Origin: Leuctra nigra
Lineage: Eukaryota; Arthropoda; Insecta; Plecoptera; Leuctridae
NCBI GenBank assembly: GCA_934045905.1
Contig: OW203769.1
Location: 21,917,705 to 21,981,704 of the forward strand
Reading direction: 5' to 3'
DNA: 64,000 nt
The translations under genes were made by a program, and so were the position numbers. How positions within the stretch are numbered: position 1 is the stretch's first letter; every line of letters starts with the position of its first letter. The notes beneath the pieces are model-generated. The model did not search any database and was not told the origin of the DNA. It saw nothing but the letters and a program-made list of their open reading frames with translations. Below are positions 52,276-64,000 of the stretch, piece by piece.

Positions 52276-53685
52276 GAAACTCGATAAAGGATTACGTTAT
52301 TGAATAATACTGATATAATTGTTTCTTGTACTTCAGACAGAAAGCCAATCGGTTGACTTTCACATATACATTCTGTGAACTCTGTAATGGAGAGCGCTTG
52401 GTCTTGCACATCGGGGGCTTTAATTTATTTCTTGATACAAACAGAATTTTTAACTACTAAATATGACCATATGGCGTACATTACGACCTCGTATTTTTGT
52501 ATTTAACATTTTGAGGTCGTAATATAAGTCATGATATACTCCAGTGTATGGCATTATTTAGAAAAGGTGCTATAGAATTTGTGCATTATACTCCATGATT
52601 TTTAAAAAAATCTGTTAGTGTGAAGAATAAACTTAAAAAACATTTCAAAGAACCGCGCGCGTCCGTCAACTGAAGGCCTCTTTAATAGTAGACTGTGGCG
52701 TTATCTCTCGTTCATTTTGGGAAACTAAGGTTGACTGAGATGTAATTCACTCTCAAAGAAAATAAAGACTTTTAGATAGTCGCTCTTTTCTGTCACTTCC
52801 AATTAATTAAGATATTTCAGCTCTTGACAAAGAACTACTTTACCGCCTGAGCAAGGCTCAATGTCTGAGAAACAAGGAGACAAGTTTCAACTTTGTTCTG
52901 GTTTTTACGCCGTTGTGTTGGCATTATGTTCATTCATCACTCCCTGAGTTCTCGTGTAATGTTCTACAATGTCAAGCGAGAAGTTTTAGAATATGAAAAA
53001 AGTAATCGCGGGAAAAGGTCTGGCGGAAAGAGAATTAGGTCTTGATCTGTCATTCTTCTTCTTGTGTTACGGAAACGATGTCCTTCAGAAGCGTTTTGTG
53101 AAATCCAAGTTTAAACATGAAACATTTCTCTGTTTTAGTAACTTCTCTTTCTGGTTGAAATTGTTTTATTTGTGCTTTTGTCCTGTTTTATTTGTAGTTT
53201 TTAATTTAACAGATCATTTGCTTCGTTTAAAAGTTTAAATAATCCGTTTTTCTGGACAAGTTCAAATATAACAAGATCAGCTAGTCTAACATTTTAGCAT
53301 ATTCTGAACAATTTCAGCGAAATATAAAATCTTAAAGAGTTATGCATTTTTAAGAATATTTTGAAATATTGTCAAAATGTATCATATTATAAAGGAAATA
53401 CACCACACCTCATTCCAGAGAGTTTTCTTAGTAGGTAAACTCAAATCTCTGCAACACAAACACAAAAAATCCACTTTCTTCCCACTTTTAAATCCTAGTC
53501 AAGAACAAACTCACGCTAATTCAAGATAGAGAATTCACGAAGTAATGAGATTGGAAGACAAGAATCAAGATTACATCCTGCTGAGAATGTTTTTTCAGTG
53601 GTTTTCCCTCAGCTAAAAAGCAAATGCTTGGATGCTCTTCCAATATTACCACTGATATTGAAGCACAACTATGTTAATGACTATC
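52276..53685. other. Downstream of TLDc copy B, nothing recognised
   Basis: AT-rich with short random frames. I see no exon or clear repeat. Confidence 0.4.
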
Positions 53686-53925
53686 TAGTGGAACGGTCGC
53701 TCCACGCCAGCCAAGTCGTACGGCGCGCACACTCTCATATAAAGGCTGGAGGAGCAAACCCACTTTTACTGTAAGCATCAAAGTGGCATTTTCGGCCTAC
53801 TGGATCTTAAAATTGGAAAATCTCACATTGTTGCGAAATATCGTAATTTCGAGCTATGGCCCACCCTACAACATACCAAATTTGGGAACAATAGGTTACG
53901 CCCTTTGCGAGCTAGAGCTTTCATT
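53686..53925 (-). mobile_element. Large foldback element, truncated copy
   Basis: TATCTAGTGGAACGGTCGCTCC, CACGCCAGCCAAGTCGTACG and CATATAAAGGCTGGAG match the hairpin end of the copy at 62345. Only about 240 bp remain. Confidence 0.85.
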
Positions 53926-54474
53926 GGAACTGTGTGGAGACGTTATACCCAGGTTGACATGCGATTCGGAATTGCCATTGTCCATTGTCGTCTTTGCACT
54001 TGCTACCAATAAAACAAGGGTCGATTTGTATTCATTGAAGATAGGTCGTGGCAACAATTAATGTTTATTGCTCTTTTATTCATTATTTTGTAGATCATTA
54101 AACAAATACAGTTTTCATGTTTATGTCTTGTCAAAATAATTCCCAAGTAAAAATAGATTGGAATCGTATTTTTATTTGTAAAATTCGGCTCATAATTGGA
54201 TGAAATAAATTGTATCAATTAATGGTCTATTCTAATTTGAGTGTTTGAAGTGTATTATACACATTTATGAACAGAATTTTGAAAATCAAAAAGTGATTAT
54301 AATCTATTTTTAATTTAAATTTTGAATTAGTTATTTTTCTATTATTTTTAATTCATTGGTATACTCAAAAATATAAAGATGGTGTACGTTAAATGACCGA
54401 CAAAATTCCGTAAACAGATATTTAAATTACTAAAAAGGTTTTATTTGATGAGGGTCTGTTAATAGCCACCGTGG

Positions 54475-54670
54475 TTAATAGCAAGACAAAACCAACGGAC
54501 TGGGAGTATCTCCCTGAAATATTCCCCTTTTGATATCAATATTCTCAGATGATATACTAACATCTAGCATAGTTAAATGTAAAGTAGTCGTCCACTTGCT
54601 CATGCAAAATTGAAGCAATTCTATCAATGTGTCATCTATCTTGTAAATCTTCAACACCTCCAACAACCAA
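54475..54670 (-). pseudogene. Non-LTR retrotransposon reverse-transcriptase fragment
   Basis: The minus-strand frame reads IYKIDDTLIELLQFCMSKW, TTLHL, then SSENIDIKRGIFQGDTPSPL. IKRGI-x-QGD-x-x-SPL is the strand-loop unit preceding the catalytic motif of LINE-type reverse transcriptases. The frame stops just after it, before the catalytic aspartates, so this is a dead fragment. Confidence 0.75.
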
Positions 54671-54939
54671 GAATTATTATTATTAAGAATTTATTATTAT
54701 TATATCAGATAATGTCGTACGTGATGAACTCAATTACGATTCTCTTCGTGACATTGTGGGATTAATAAGAACTTTGACATAATTTTAAATTATAAATCCA
54801 ACATCCTAAATCCACATCACTGAACTCAATCAGCTCATCACACGTCACAATGCCTTTAAGTAATAAATTCCCGGCTAATTTTCATCTACAATCCAATAAA
54901 ACGCACACGAGTAATAAAATCGCGTCAGTGAAGTGTGAC

Positions 54940-55065
54940 GTCACAGTGTTTGATCGTGTGACGTCATTGACGACAGAGCGGGATATAATACTGTTTGATC
55001 GTGTGACGTCATTGACGGGATATAATAATGTTTGATCGTGCGATATCATTGACAGCCGCGCGGGC
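54940..55065. repeat. Three degenerate tandem copies with TGACGTCA
   Basis: TGTTTGATCGTGTGACGTCA-TTGACG occurs twice perfectly and once as TGCGATATCATTGACAG, with GGGATATAATA spacers. The palindrome is a CRE/ATF site; function is unknown. Confidence 0.8.
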
Positions 55066-55282
55066 TGCCAAAAGCCGATAAAAAAGCAATCAGAACTGGA
55101 AGAGCTAATTGAAAATATCACGCAGTTTCCGACTCTTTTTATTGCTGACAACGCACGTGGAATTAAGCAGGTTATGCTTGTTGACTTAGCGCTGTGACGT
55201 CAGTGAGAGAGAAATTCTTTCATAAGCAAGTAGGTGCGTGTCAGAACCAGTCCGTGCTGATCACACACATTTTCACACGGGG

Positions 55283-55306
55283 TGAGGGGGGGGGGGGGGG
55301 GGGGTG
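55283..55306. repeat. Poly-G tract
   Basis: A G run of about 20 interrupted once by T, inside a GGGGTGAGG-rich stretch. Confidence 0.9.
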
Positions 55307-56333
55307 GGGGGCGAAAGGAAAACAAAACAGTTCAGCCCCTTTAACACTGTCAATTCAGTGAGCTCAAGTCATACATAATATTTTTTATATTAAGGGGGCT
55401 GGATCGATCGGTTTTCTGAAGTAGTATTATTATTAGTATTATTAGTATTTTTAGTTTATAATTTACTTGTATAATATACTGGGGTAGTTGATATAGACAA
55501 CATTTAAATGGTATTTATAAAAACGTTTTCTTATTATTTAGAACATTTTTAATGCCACCCCAAACAAGTTAGTTGTGTTACTTGTGTGAATGTTAATGAA
55601 AGCATTCTGTATTTAGTTATAATTAGTATCAACAGCATTTTAATTTGGTGCCGTTACATATTGTATTCTCGATTAGATATAAGATTGTTAGCGATTTTAG
55701 AACCTGTTGAAGGTAGAGTAGGGAATCCAGGAGGCCGTGAAGGATGTTTTTAGACAGAAGGCAGAGATGAGTTTAGAAAAGTGATTGTTGCGAGACGGAT
55801 ATGAAAATGTACGAACGATAAAATGTAATCTTGCTTATTAAATAATGTTTTAAATACTATAATCGATGTTGAATACAACTTATTTACGAAGAGAAACGCA
55901 CGCCAACAAGATTTTAAGTCGATTTGATTTAGATTGATATCCTGTTACTTTTTAAAGTAAAATCCTCCATATATCAAATGATTCTACAATTATATGATGC
56001 CGAACGAAATGCTTTGAATAAAAGTAAGAATTACTTGTTGCATTGTCATTTTCAGATGTTAGTATTCTTATCAGACAGTACTTTATAATGTGTTGATTTA
56101 AATACAGCTGCGTACGAATCTCATTAAAATGTCCATCAACAACGTGAAACACTGATTTAAACGAGAAAAAGTGGAATAAATGACGTCACATCTCTCTCCG
56201 GTCTGTCACACGTCAAGCGCCACTAGCGCTCTAAGCGGCGCCGTTAGGAACTACATCGTGTCTCATGGTGGCCGTGCTAAAGGCGTGGGAAGATCACATC
56301 TTAAATTTTATTTTTCTGGGGAACAGGCAATTT

Positions 56334-56640
56334 TTCAATACATAGTTTGCACGTGATGTCATCTCATTGTGGCCTGCCACCATCTTGATGGCACGCAGAA
56401 AAGCTGTGATTCTCTGCTTTTGAGACGATAGGGTACCTGGGAAATTGTATAGCCTCCGGAGATATCTTAAGTACGAAGAGGGATCACTCACATTACAAAA
56501 ATACATTCATTTACCTCAATTAAGTTATAATCTGACCCGTCAACGTGCCAACAAAATGGCCGTCCTCAGGTGGAAAATTCAACAATTTTGCATTGTTGAT
56601 ATAAAACAAAAGAAGATCGTGCAAGCTATGAATAGTTAAA
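56334..56640. mobile_element. Dispersed 300-bp repeat, copy 2
   Basis: Partner of 9430-9735, with the same order of blocks (TAGTTTGCACGTGATGTCAT, ATCTTAAGTACGAAGAG, CCGTCAACGTGCCAACAAAA). Confidence 0.8.
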
Positions 56641-57065
56641 TAGTATTTAAAATAGTTGTGACAGACAGACATTGAAAAGAAATAAGGCAACCAAATAAAA
56701 TAGGGAATTAATGAAACCTTCTGTATCCCAGTTGTTTGGTCGACTGTGACTGTGATGAGATTCCCATAAGTTATTTCCAGAGTCCTGATACCAGCGACCA
56801 GACTGGTTATTTTAACAGCCCTCAACATTTTGATGGCGCAATCACGATGTTGAAATTAGCTGGAAGGTTTCAAATATTTATTTGCCACGATGGTGTTTAT
56901 ATATTCGGTAAAGAAATATTACAAGAAATCAATCTGTATGAAAATGCAGAAAAGCTTTTATTCATATTCTTTAATAGATTCTTCACAGGGATCGCAACTA
57001 CAGGTCAAACTAATTACAACGTACATGTAACGTATTATAATGACGTCATCTGAATGAACTATCAT

Positions 57066-57270
57066 AAAGCCCGATTTACACGGTCACATTTATGAACAAC
57101 TTCTGTGTCACAGTCTTTGGCACAGTCTTTGTCACATTTCTTGAAGGAAATTAGAACATGTTTTAAGTTCGGTGACAGAAAGTTGCTTCGTGTAAATGCA
57201 AAATTATGTGAAAACTGGGAATGTGACACAGAAGTTGTTCAAGAAATTGTACCGTGTAAATCGGGCTTAA
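57066..57270. mobile_element. MITE with AAGCCCGATTTACACGGT ends
   Basis: An 18-bp perfect inverted repeat at both ends (AAGCCCGATTTACACGGT and its reverse complement), with further inverted ACAACTTCTGTGTCAC inside. About 205 bp, no coding part. Confidence 0.9.
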
Positions 57271-58690
57271 AACACAATGAATACAAAGATATTGACGCTG
57301 ACAACTTCAACTTATTTGAAAGACAAAGTCACGTACGGCTCACGATTTTCAAAGACATGTCACGTGATCGTTGTCTAATGATGGCCGTGCTTCAGTGTCG
57401 CTCTCTCGTGGAGTGGCTCAATTACACGGCGCGGCGTCGCGCGTCGGGACGTCAGCCCTGCAATTATTGTCAATGGCAGCTGCGCCAGGGGAGGAGGGGG
57501 GGTAATTGTGTTACAAGTTGCCGAGGAGATCGGAAGAAACGGCCGCTTCCTGTCTTTAGAACTGAAAAGACGGTTATATTGAAACATTGAGATGATGTCA
57601 CGTTTTGTGCGTCTTTGTGAAGTATCGTTGCTTCTTGAGTTGATGATGTAATGATATAGTAGGGCTTCAAAATAGATACGCGTTGATGAGCGAGAACTAT
57701 CATCCACTAAATTGTTTCTGATTTTTTTACTACCTACTTTCCAATTTCCATTACACTCTGGATACTAATAAACCCACGAGGCGTGTTTTTGGAACTTTCC
57801 GAGAAATCTGTTTTGACAGCTAAAAATATAGTTTAAAATATTTTTAACTTATAAAAGGCAAGAAGTCTCCAACTACTTGACTGATTGGACTGACATTTTT
57901 AAAATATGAGATAATGTTGGTCTTTATCGCAATTCAAAATTTGAACTTAATCCGAACATTTTGATTTTCGTTCAATCGGAAGATATTTTTCAAAATTTAG
58001 CCAACTGGAGGATTTGTCTGAAACTTTGTAATATTTGATAACATGTTCTTAATGACTTTGCAAAACTTCATGTTGATTGGATAAACCAATTAGATTTACT
58101 TTTAAATTTGAACCAATCAATGGATTTCAACAAAATGTTAGTCTGCAAACAGCTAAGTTCCTTACATGTGCGCAAATTTTCAGCTTGATCGGAGAAACAG
58201 TGCGGTATAACAGTGTTATATAACACTTTCCCACAGTGGGAAAGTGTGGGATATAACACACTGTGGGATGTGGGATATAACACATTGACTCTGTTATATA
58301 ACAGAAATACAAAAAAACGAAAATAGATAGGACCGTTTCAAAATAGTATAAAGGAGACCCTCGCTTCGCTGGCTCAATAAGAATGAAATATTTTTGCGAA
58401 TCCTGCGTATTTATTTGACAAAGCGCCTCATAGAGTTTCGGTTCCCATTTCGGAAGCTTCCTTAAAGATAAATATTGACTTGGGAAATCAATAAGACAGG
58501 AATCAGGCTGGAAGTCAATATTAGTCTTCGAGGAAGATTTAGGAACGGGAATCGCAAATCTGTCATAATTTCAAAGGTAAATAAACAGGATGATATCCTG
58601 AGCAATAACCTATATGGCACAATCCTGATAGTTGATACAGTTTTCTACTAATATCCTGGAAGTATGAGCAGAAGCTAGAACCAACGCTTC
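57271..58690. other. No recognised gene
   Basis: AT-rich. A GC-rich patch lies at 57360-57500. A nest of short palindromes lies at 58205-58305 (ACTTTCCCACAGTGGGAAAG and repeated GGATATAACACA). No coding exon is seen. Confidence 0.4.
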
Positions 58691-58695
58691 TGCAT

Positions 58696-58868
58696 TAACA
58701 TGAGAAATGAAGGACGGAAGTAAAGAAGGAAGGAAAGAAGGAACGGAAGGAAAGAAGGAAGGAAAAAAGGAATGGAAGGAAAGAAGGAAGGAAAAAAGGA
58801 ATGGAGGAAGGAAAGAAGGAATGAAGGAAGGAATGGAGGAAGGAAGGACGGTCGGAAGGAAGGACGTG
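58696..58868. repeat. GGAA/GAAG microsatellite
   Basis: Imperfect (GAAGGAAA/GGAAGGAA)n of about 170 bp. The Lys/Glu-rich plus frame and Phe/Leu/Ser-rich minus frame across it are artefacts. Confidence 0.95.
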
Positions 58869-59369
58869 ACAACCTCTTCAAAGGAGTGATTTTTACTAGA
58901 AAACGAAATTTTCTTCCGTCAAACAAAGACCGTAATTTCAATCTTTTGGAGTGAGCTTTTATTAAATTAAAAATGTACAATACGAATATTTTTCCGACTT
59001 CAAATTGCATTCCATTCCATTTTTGTATGAATTCGAAAAGCACATATAACGATTAAATTGTTACATTCCATGTCAAGTCGACCAAACCCAATTTAGTTAA
59101 CAATGTATCAATGTGATTTTAAAGTATGTACTTCCATTTTTGTGGAATGAATTTGCCATCGACTAAGCCTATAGACATATTCATAACTAACACGTTTACA
59201 ACAGCTAATGCGATGGTTTAGCTGTCATGTAATTAGAGCTACTTGTTTCCATTACAACAGCTTAAACCTTTTGTTTGCTTTTGTTTCCGAATGCTATCAT
59301 CCGGAACAGAACAAATATTTAACAGTGATTGTGTGTGAACTAATTAAGACATAATGCCTTTAAGGCGGC

Positions 59370-59580
59370 AATGACGTCAGCAGTGCTTTGATCGGCGAAC
59401 CGGAAGCTCAACACGTCGCCACTTCCGGTCGATACGGCTTGTTTATAAACCGCAACCGAACTGCCCTCTGAAGTCGCAACTTGAAAGTTCAAGTGACTCC
59501 GCCGAGAAGTTTCTCATTTCAGCATCAGTGAAGGACCCGGAGAGAATTTGTAAAATATCTTGCCAAAGGGTAATGATTAA
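59370..59580 (+). promoter_or_regulatory. Possible promoter
   Basis: AATGACGTCAGCAG (CRE-like) at 59372, GTTTATAAACCG (TATA-like, 59444-59449), then a GC-richer, stop-containing stretch to ATTTCAGCATCAGTG. No coding exon follows within reach, so this is only a composition-based suggestion. Confidence 0.2.
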
Positions 59581-59798
59581 AGATTAACTTTTCTCTGTGT
59601 ATGAAATATTTTGAAGGGGTTTTTATGTGAATCGTATGGATGCTTAGAAATGAAAAATTATCTCAATTGAGGAGTGGTCTCAATATCAATGTCAATTCTG
59701 TGCCTCAGAAGAAGAAAGCCGCAAGTCCGGTTTCTCGATTTTGCGCTGAAAACTTTGTAACTAATCGTGAAATCAAACTCTATCAATTGCAAACTGAC

Positions 59799-60122
59799 TA
59801 AAGCCCAAATTACACGGTTCAAGTTTCCTTGAAGGGGTTGAATTCAACCCTTGATTTCAAGTAAAACTTTGAAGAGAATTTAGACGATTTAATGTTTATT
59901 GTTGATTGAAGTTGCGGTGAAATTAACAATTGTTGAAGTATTTCAAGGCTTGAAGGAAAATAGGACATGTTCTAAGTGAAAAAGCTGAAGAGATGTCTTG
60001 AATTCAAGACTTGGGCACTTGTTAAATGCTTCAATGTTTTCATTTAGACGATCCAAGTCTTGAATTCAACCCCCTTGAAAGGGTTGAATTCAAGGAAACT
60101 TGAATCGTATGTAATTCAGCCT
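59799..60122. mobile_element. MITE family 3, copy 2
   Basis: Opposite orientation to 48336-48652, with ends AAATTACACGGTTCAAG and CGTATGTAATTCAGCC. Confidence 0.85.
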
Positions 60123-60286
60123 TAAGGCCCTGGCTGTACAATGTCTCGATAAATCTGATAAAGTCCACTTTAGACTTAAGTGGACTTTGGCGGGCTAGAT
60201 GGCTGTGTTACATTGGCTGATGAGATAGTTTCAACCGATTAATCCTACCGCTAACTTTATTGGAACATTGTACAACCGGGCGTTAA
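60122..60286. mobile_element. MITE family 2, copy 2
   Basis: TTAAGGCCCTGGCTGTACAA mirrored by TTGTACAACCGGGCGTTAAA, with an internal TTACATTGGCTGATGAGAT. It abuts MITE family 3 copy 2 without a gap. Confidence 0.85.
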
Positions 60287-60907
60287 ACCAACAAATACAG
60301 TTATATTGAAGTTTTCTTGAAATTACTGGTTTCACCATTACAATTAAAATTATGTGAATGTAAAATGACTGGTTTTCAAGCTCACTTCAAGAATCATTAA
60401 AATGGACTTCGGACCTGCTGCTTCTAAGGAAGATAATTTCAGTCTCTATTGAATTATTTTGCGACAAAGTAGCTGATGGGTACCCTCCAACCCCTTTCCG
60501 ACAGTATCATGTTGATGTAAAGTCCCCGACTCTTAAGTTAAAACGCTGAGACGAACGTCCGTCCTCCGACAACCCTGAGACGATCGTCCGTCCTCAAGCA
60601 GCCTAGCTAGCGGCAGACAATGTGAAACGGTCTATGTTGATCAGATTACCGTGTGAAGTATGCTACATTAGCCCGAACACTTCACGGAGAGATGCTGCCA
60701 ACTTGAGGGTGTAAATTAACACCAGTGTTTCAGCCATGAAATGGCTAATAGCATTGAGCAAAGCCACAGCCTTCTACATGCTAACGTCATTGCCGGTGAA
60801 TTACAAGTAAACCGCAGGCATTGTTCACTGATTATCCATTTAGAAGACATTTAGACAACCGGAATGTCTTCACGTGTTGATATCTTTAATGAAAACAAAG
60901 CTAATGA

Positions 60908-61198
60908 CTATAAGCACGAACTTATCTCGAGCCAGGGTTTGATGTCTTTTAGGTGATGCTCTGTTGTATTTATGTTGCCCAGAGTTAGGATTCTATAACT
61001 GCACAGCGGTGGCAATTTCGTTAGCAATGAGATCTTGCAATAAGCTTTATACAGATTCCGTCTGCAATCAAAAATAGTTGTAGAATCGCAACCCTGAAAA
61101 GAGTCAAGGACAACTTTTCTCTTCATCTTCAGATAAAAATCCTCCACTGTGTCCGATGGAATGGACGATATAAAAACAACAGAGTATTTTGAAGACAA
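60908..61198 (-). CDS. Unrecognised open frame
   Basis: 96 codons with ordinary composition (KMKRKVVLDSFQGCDST, CSYRILTLGNINTTEHHLKD), unlike the neighbouring random frames. No splice partner, family motif or start context supports it. It may be a transposon relic or chance. Confidence 0.15.
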   Translation of the reverse strand: MSSKYSVVFISSIPSDTVEDFYLKMKRKVVLDSFQGCDSTTIFDCRRNLYKAYCKISLLTKLPPLCSYRILTLGNINTTEHHLKDIKPWLEISSCL

Positions 61199-61639
61199 TA
61201 TTCTTTGACGGTTGTCCCAAATTAGGTCAAATAACTATAGGTACCTAATCTTCTTACATATTTTATCATAAAATTTCCTATGAAACAATGAATTATTATT
61301 AATTTATCTTTGTCTGAAGTGAAATTATCTTCTGAATTACCAAAATCAAATAGTAAGTATCAGTGGCGGCTATTACAGTGTGCAAGGTGTGACAATTGCA
61401 CACCTGATCATCCAAGAAAATTATTTAAAAGTGCTCCCTAATCCAGGAAGTAGGTAGTTAAATATTTTGTCTAATCATTTTGCTCTCCAAAAGACGTAAA
61501 AATGCATCAATTTCAAACTAAAGATACAAAAAGCCAAATAGCCGCCACTGGTAAGTATCAGATCAAATCTAATTTTTAAACTTTATTATCAACATCAATT
61601 CAACTGTCCCAAAATTATGTAATTCTGTTAGTGATATTT

Positions 61640-61790
61640 AGGGCCGGTCTTACAATAGTCTGTTAAACCAGTAGTTACGTTTTAAACGATCATTCGAGGA
61701 TTGTCATTGGCTGTTGCCATGGAAATATTGTCCTAATTGACTGTTTAAAAGTTAGCAAGGCATTGAAAATCCGGACCTTAGGGTAAGTTT
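61640..61790. mobile_element. MITE family 2, diverged copy
   Basis: TAGGGCCGGTCTTACAATAG to AAAATCCGGACCTTAGG, with GTCATTGGCTGTTGCCATGG inside. It is followed directly by a second overlapping remnant to about 61895. Confidence 0.7.
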
Positions 61791-62344
61791 TTCAATACAA
61801 ACAGTTATTTAGGATTATATTGCCATCTCTACTATAGTAATTGTTCCTTGAATGACCGTAAACACGTAACTACTGGTTATAACAGGGCATTTAAAAACTA
61901 GCCATTAACTAAATGAATGATTAAAAAGTGTCACGGCTCATTGGCTGTTGCCATGGTAACTACATCCTTAACTCCATGTAAGTATTAATAGCTTAAAGTA
62001 ATTCACGTAATTCTAGTCAGTGACGAAATGTATGATTTACAAATCAAATCAATAAATATCAGACAGATCTATTTTGCTTTGTTGATATATTTTATACTCT
62101 TTCTGTATAGAAATATGATATTTTATCAAGAAATTGCTATTTATTTAAAATATTTCATGCAGTACGAAATAAGTACCTACTCAACTTGATTTTCAACTGT
62201 TTTAATAAAAACAGGCTAAATTAGGCTGTTTTTACAGATTATCTCTTTATTTAATCCCGTAACACAACATTTGAAAACAGTTAAAATTATCAGAAAAATT
62301 CGAGTTTAAAATAAGCTCGAAATTTTTAATGTGTAGTTTATATC

Positions 62345-64000
62345 TAGTGGAGCGGTCGCTCCACGCCAGCCAAGTCGTACGGCGCGCACACTCTCATATA
62401 AAGGCTGGAGCAAACCCACTTTTACTGTAAGCATCAAAGTGGCATTTTCGGCCTACTGGATCATAAAATTGGAAAATCTCACATTGTTGCGAAATATCTT
62501 AATTTCGAGCTATGGCCCACCCCACCACATATACCAAATTTGGGAACAATAGGTTACGCCCTTTGCGAGCTATAGGGCAGTGAAAACAGTGTTTTAGGGC
62601 GGTTTTCATAATAATAATCTCAGTAGTAGTAGTAGGGTGGAGCTAAAATCTGGTAAACAGGTAACAGCCTAAACGGCTGAACCGATTGATTTCAAATTTT
62701 TACCACGTGTGCACTTTTGGCGTCTGATTTGCCCTCGCCCCCTTGACTTTTTTTGTGCCGCCATTTTGAAACCGGAAGTGACGTCATATCTCCTCAACGG
62801 CTGGACCGATTAGAACGAAATTTACGCCAAACGATTCAGACGGTCAACTATATAGGTTATCATTAACAAAAGACTAAAAATTATGTTAACGAAACCGGAA
62901 ATGACGTCATAAAATTTGAAATACTTCGATTAGTATTTCGGCAACAAAGGTTGATCCGATTATTTTGATATTTATGTATCGTATGTACTTCTGATATCTC
63001 ATTTGACTTGTTATAAAACCAACTGGAAGCCGCCATTTTGAAACCGGAAGTGACATCATATCTCAAAAACGGCTAAACAGATTTGAACGAAACCAGCGCT
63101 AAACGATTTAGACGGTTACCTTTATGTTATATCATCAGTTATATTTGCAGTTTCCTATACCAAAACCGGAAATGACGTCACACATTTTAAAAAACTCACA
63201 AATTTACATTTTGATACAATAAATACTATTTGAGACAGCTTATAATAAGATGTAATCATGTTTAAATTAAAATTCAAAGAGTCAGAGATTTCAGTCGCCA
63301 TTTTGAAATCGGAAGTATCGTCTTATCTCGAAAACTGGTAGTCTGATCGGTACGAATCTAGTGCTCAACGATTCGGAAGGACATCTCTTTTCTCTATGGA
63401 ATAGGAACAGTCAAACTAGAATTTTCCTGTTTATGAGCCCGGAAATGACGTCATTCAAATTTAAAAAAATTATAATCCCCATTCTATACAATGTATACAT
63501 ATTCAGAAAGCTTAAAATATTACACATTAATTGTAGATATAAATTCTATGTAGCAGTGCATTAAGTTCAGCAGCCATATTGACAACCGAAGTGTTGCCAC
63601 ATCTCGGAACTGGGTTGACCGATTGGAATGATAACTTTGCTATTCTTCATAAAAGACCATTTAAGCAAATATATAGCAGATTTTTTATAAGTAGTAACCA
63701 AATTGTAAATTGTGATTTTTTTTACATGACTTAAAAATTGTTCATTCGATTTGTGTCACAAATTTTAAGAATAAACTAAAAAAAGGAGTGATATCCCCAT
63801 AAAAAACACTCCGTGTAAAAATACCAGCCAAGTCTCTTCAACTAAAAAACTGGTATTTTTTGTGATATCAAAAAATGAGCCAAGTCAAAACTTTATTTGA
63901 AAATCAAAAAATACTTGGCGCATCGTTTTGTTAGGGCATTATAGGTATACTATATATGTATATTTGATGTATATTTTATATCTGGCCTATACTTCTAAGC
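62345..64000 (-). mobile_element. Large foldback element, copy 2 (cut by window end)
   Basis: Begins with the hairpin end TCTAGTGGAGCGGTCGCTCC and a TATAAAGG sequence. It continues through four diverged modules of about 270 bp, each with CGCCATTTTGAAACCGGAAG, TGACGTCATATCTC and AACGGCT-GACCGATT-like words. It ends in one 146-bp-type arm (63785-63925). The second arm should lie past 64000. No transposase frame is visible. Confidence 0.8.

Noticed and set aside
58675..59043. Phe/Leu/Pro/Ser-rich and Lys/Glu/Gly-rich frames
   Set aside because: Both are translations of the GGAA microsatellite.

Overview
The window is nuclear DNA of an animal, most likely an insect. The genes have small exons with GT/AG introns, the background is AT-rich, and MITEs, SINE-like elements and minisatellites are dense. 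The style of the repeats suggests a hemipteran such as a planthopper, but that is a guess. Nothing prokaryotic is present. Most long open frames here are artefacts of tandem repeats. The real coding sequence is in short exons, which I rebuilt by splice sites, matching intron phases and domain order.

Three genes can be supported. (1) A minus-strand gene runs from about 29.8 kb down to 3.8 kb and leaves the window on the left. Seven exons in matching phase encode a retinal-type receptor guanylate cyclase: most of the extracellular ANF-receptor domain, a pre-membrane cysteine pair, one transmembrane helix, the juxtamembrane KGPYKILL block and the start of the kinase-homology domain. The first strands of the ligand domain and the whole cyclase domain are not seen. 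(2) A plus-strand TLDc-domain gene, copy A, has five exons between 30,954 and 39,784 (241 aa). (3) A second TLDc gene, copy B, has the same exon layout between 43,625 and 52,166 (243 aa). Copies A and B are tandem paralogues. Each has a short glycine/alanine-rich hydrophobic leader exon followed by four TLDc exons (OXR1/NCOA7/TLDC2-like fold).

Layout: 1-3.8 kb, MITEs, hairpins and an E-box-rich minisatellite in a cyclase intron; 3.8-18.1 kb, cyclase exons separated by transposon-rich introns; 19.5-26.7 kb, about 56 copies of a 128-bp repeat inside one cyclase intron; 28.7-29.8 kb, ANF-domain exons; 30.4-39.8 kb, TLDc copy A with a 92-bp array; 41.9-44.2 kb, foldback and MITE cluster; 43.4-52.2 kb, TLDc copy B with a 131-bp array; 52-64 kb, no recognised host gene, but MITEs, a reverse-transcriptase fragment and two and a half copies of a large foldback element.

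The most unusual property is that tandem duplication repeatedly sits on exon/intron junctions. In all three genes repeat units contain or abut splice acceptors, donors or start-codon exons. This creates dozens of decoy splice sites. In both TLDc genes only the last acceptor of the array leads to a complete TLDc C-terminus.
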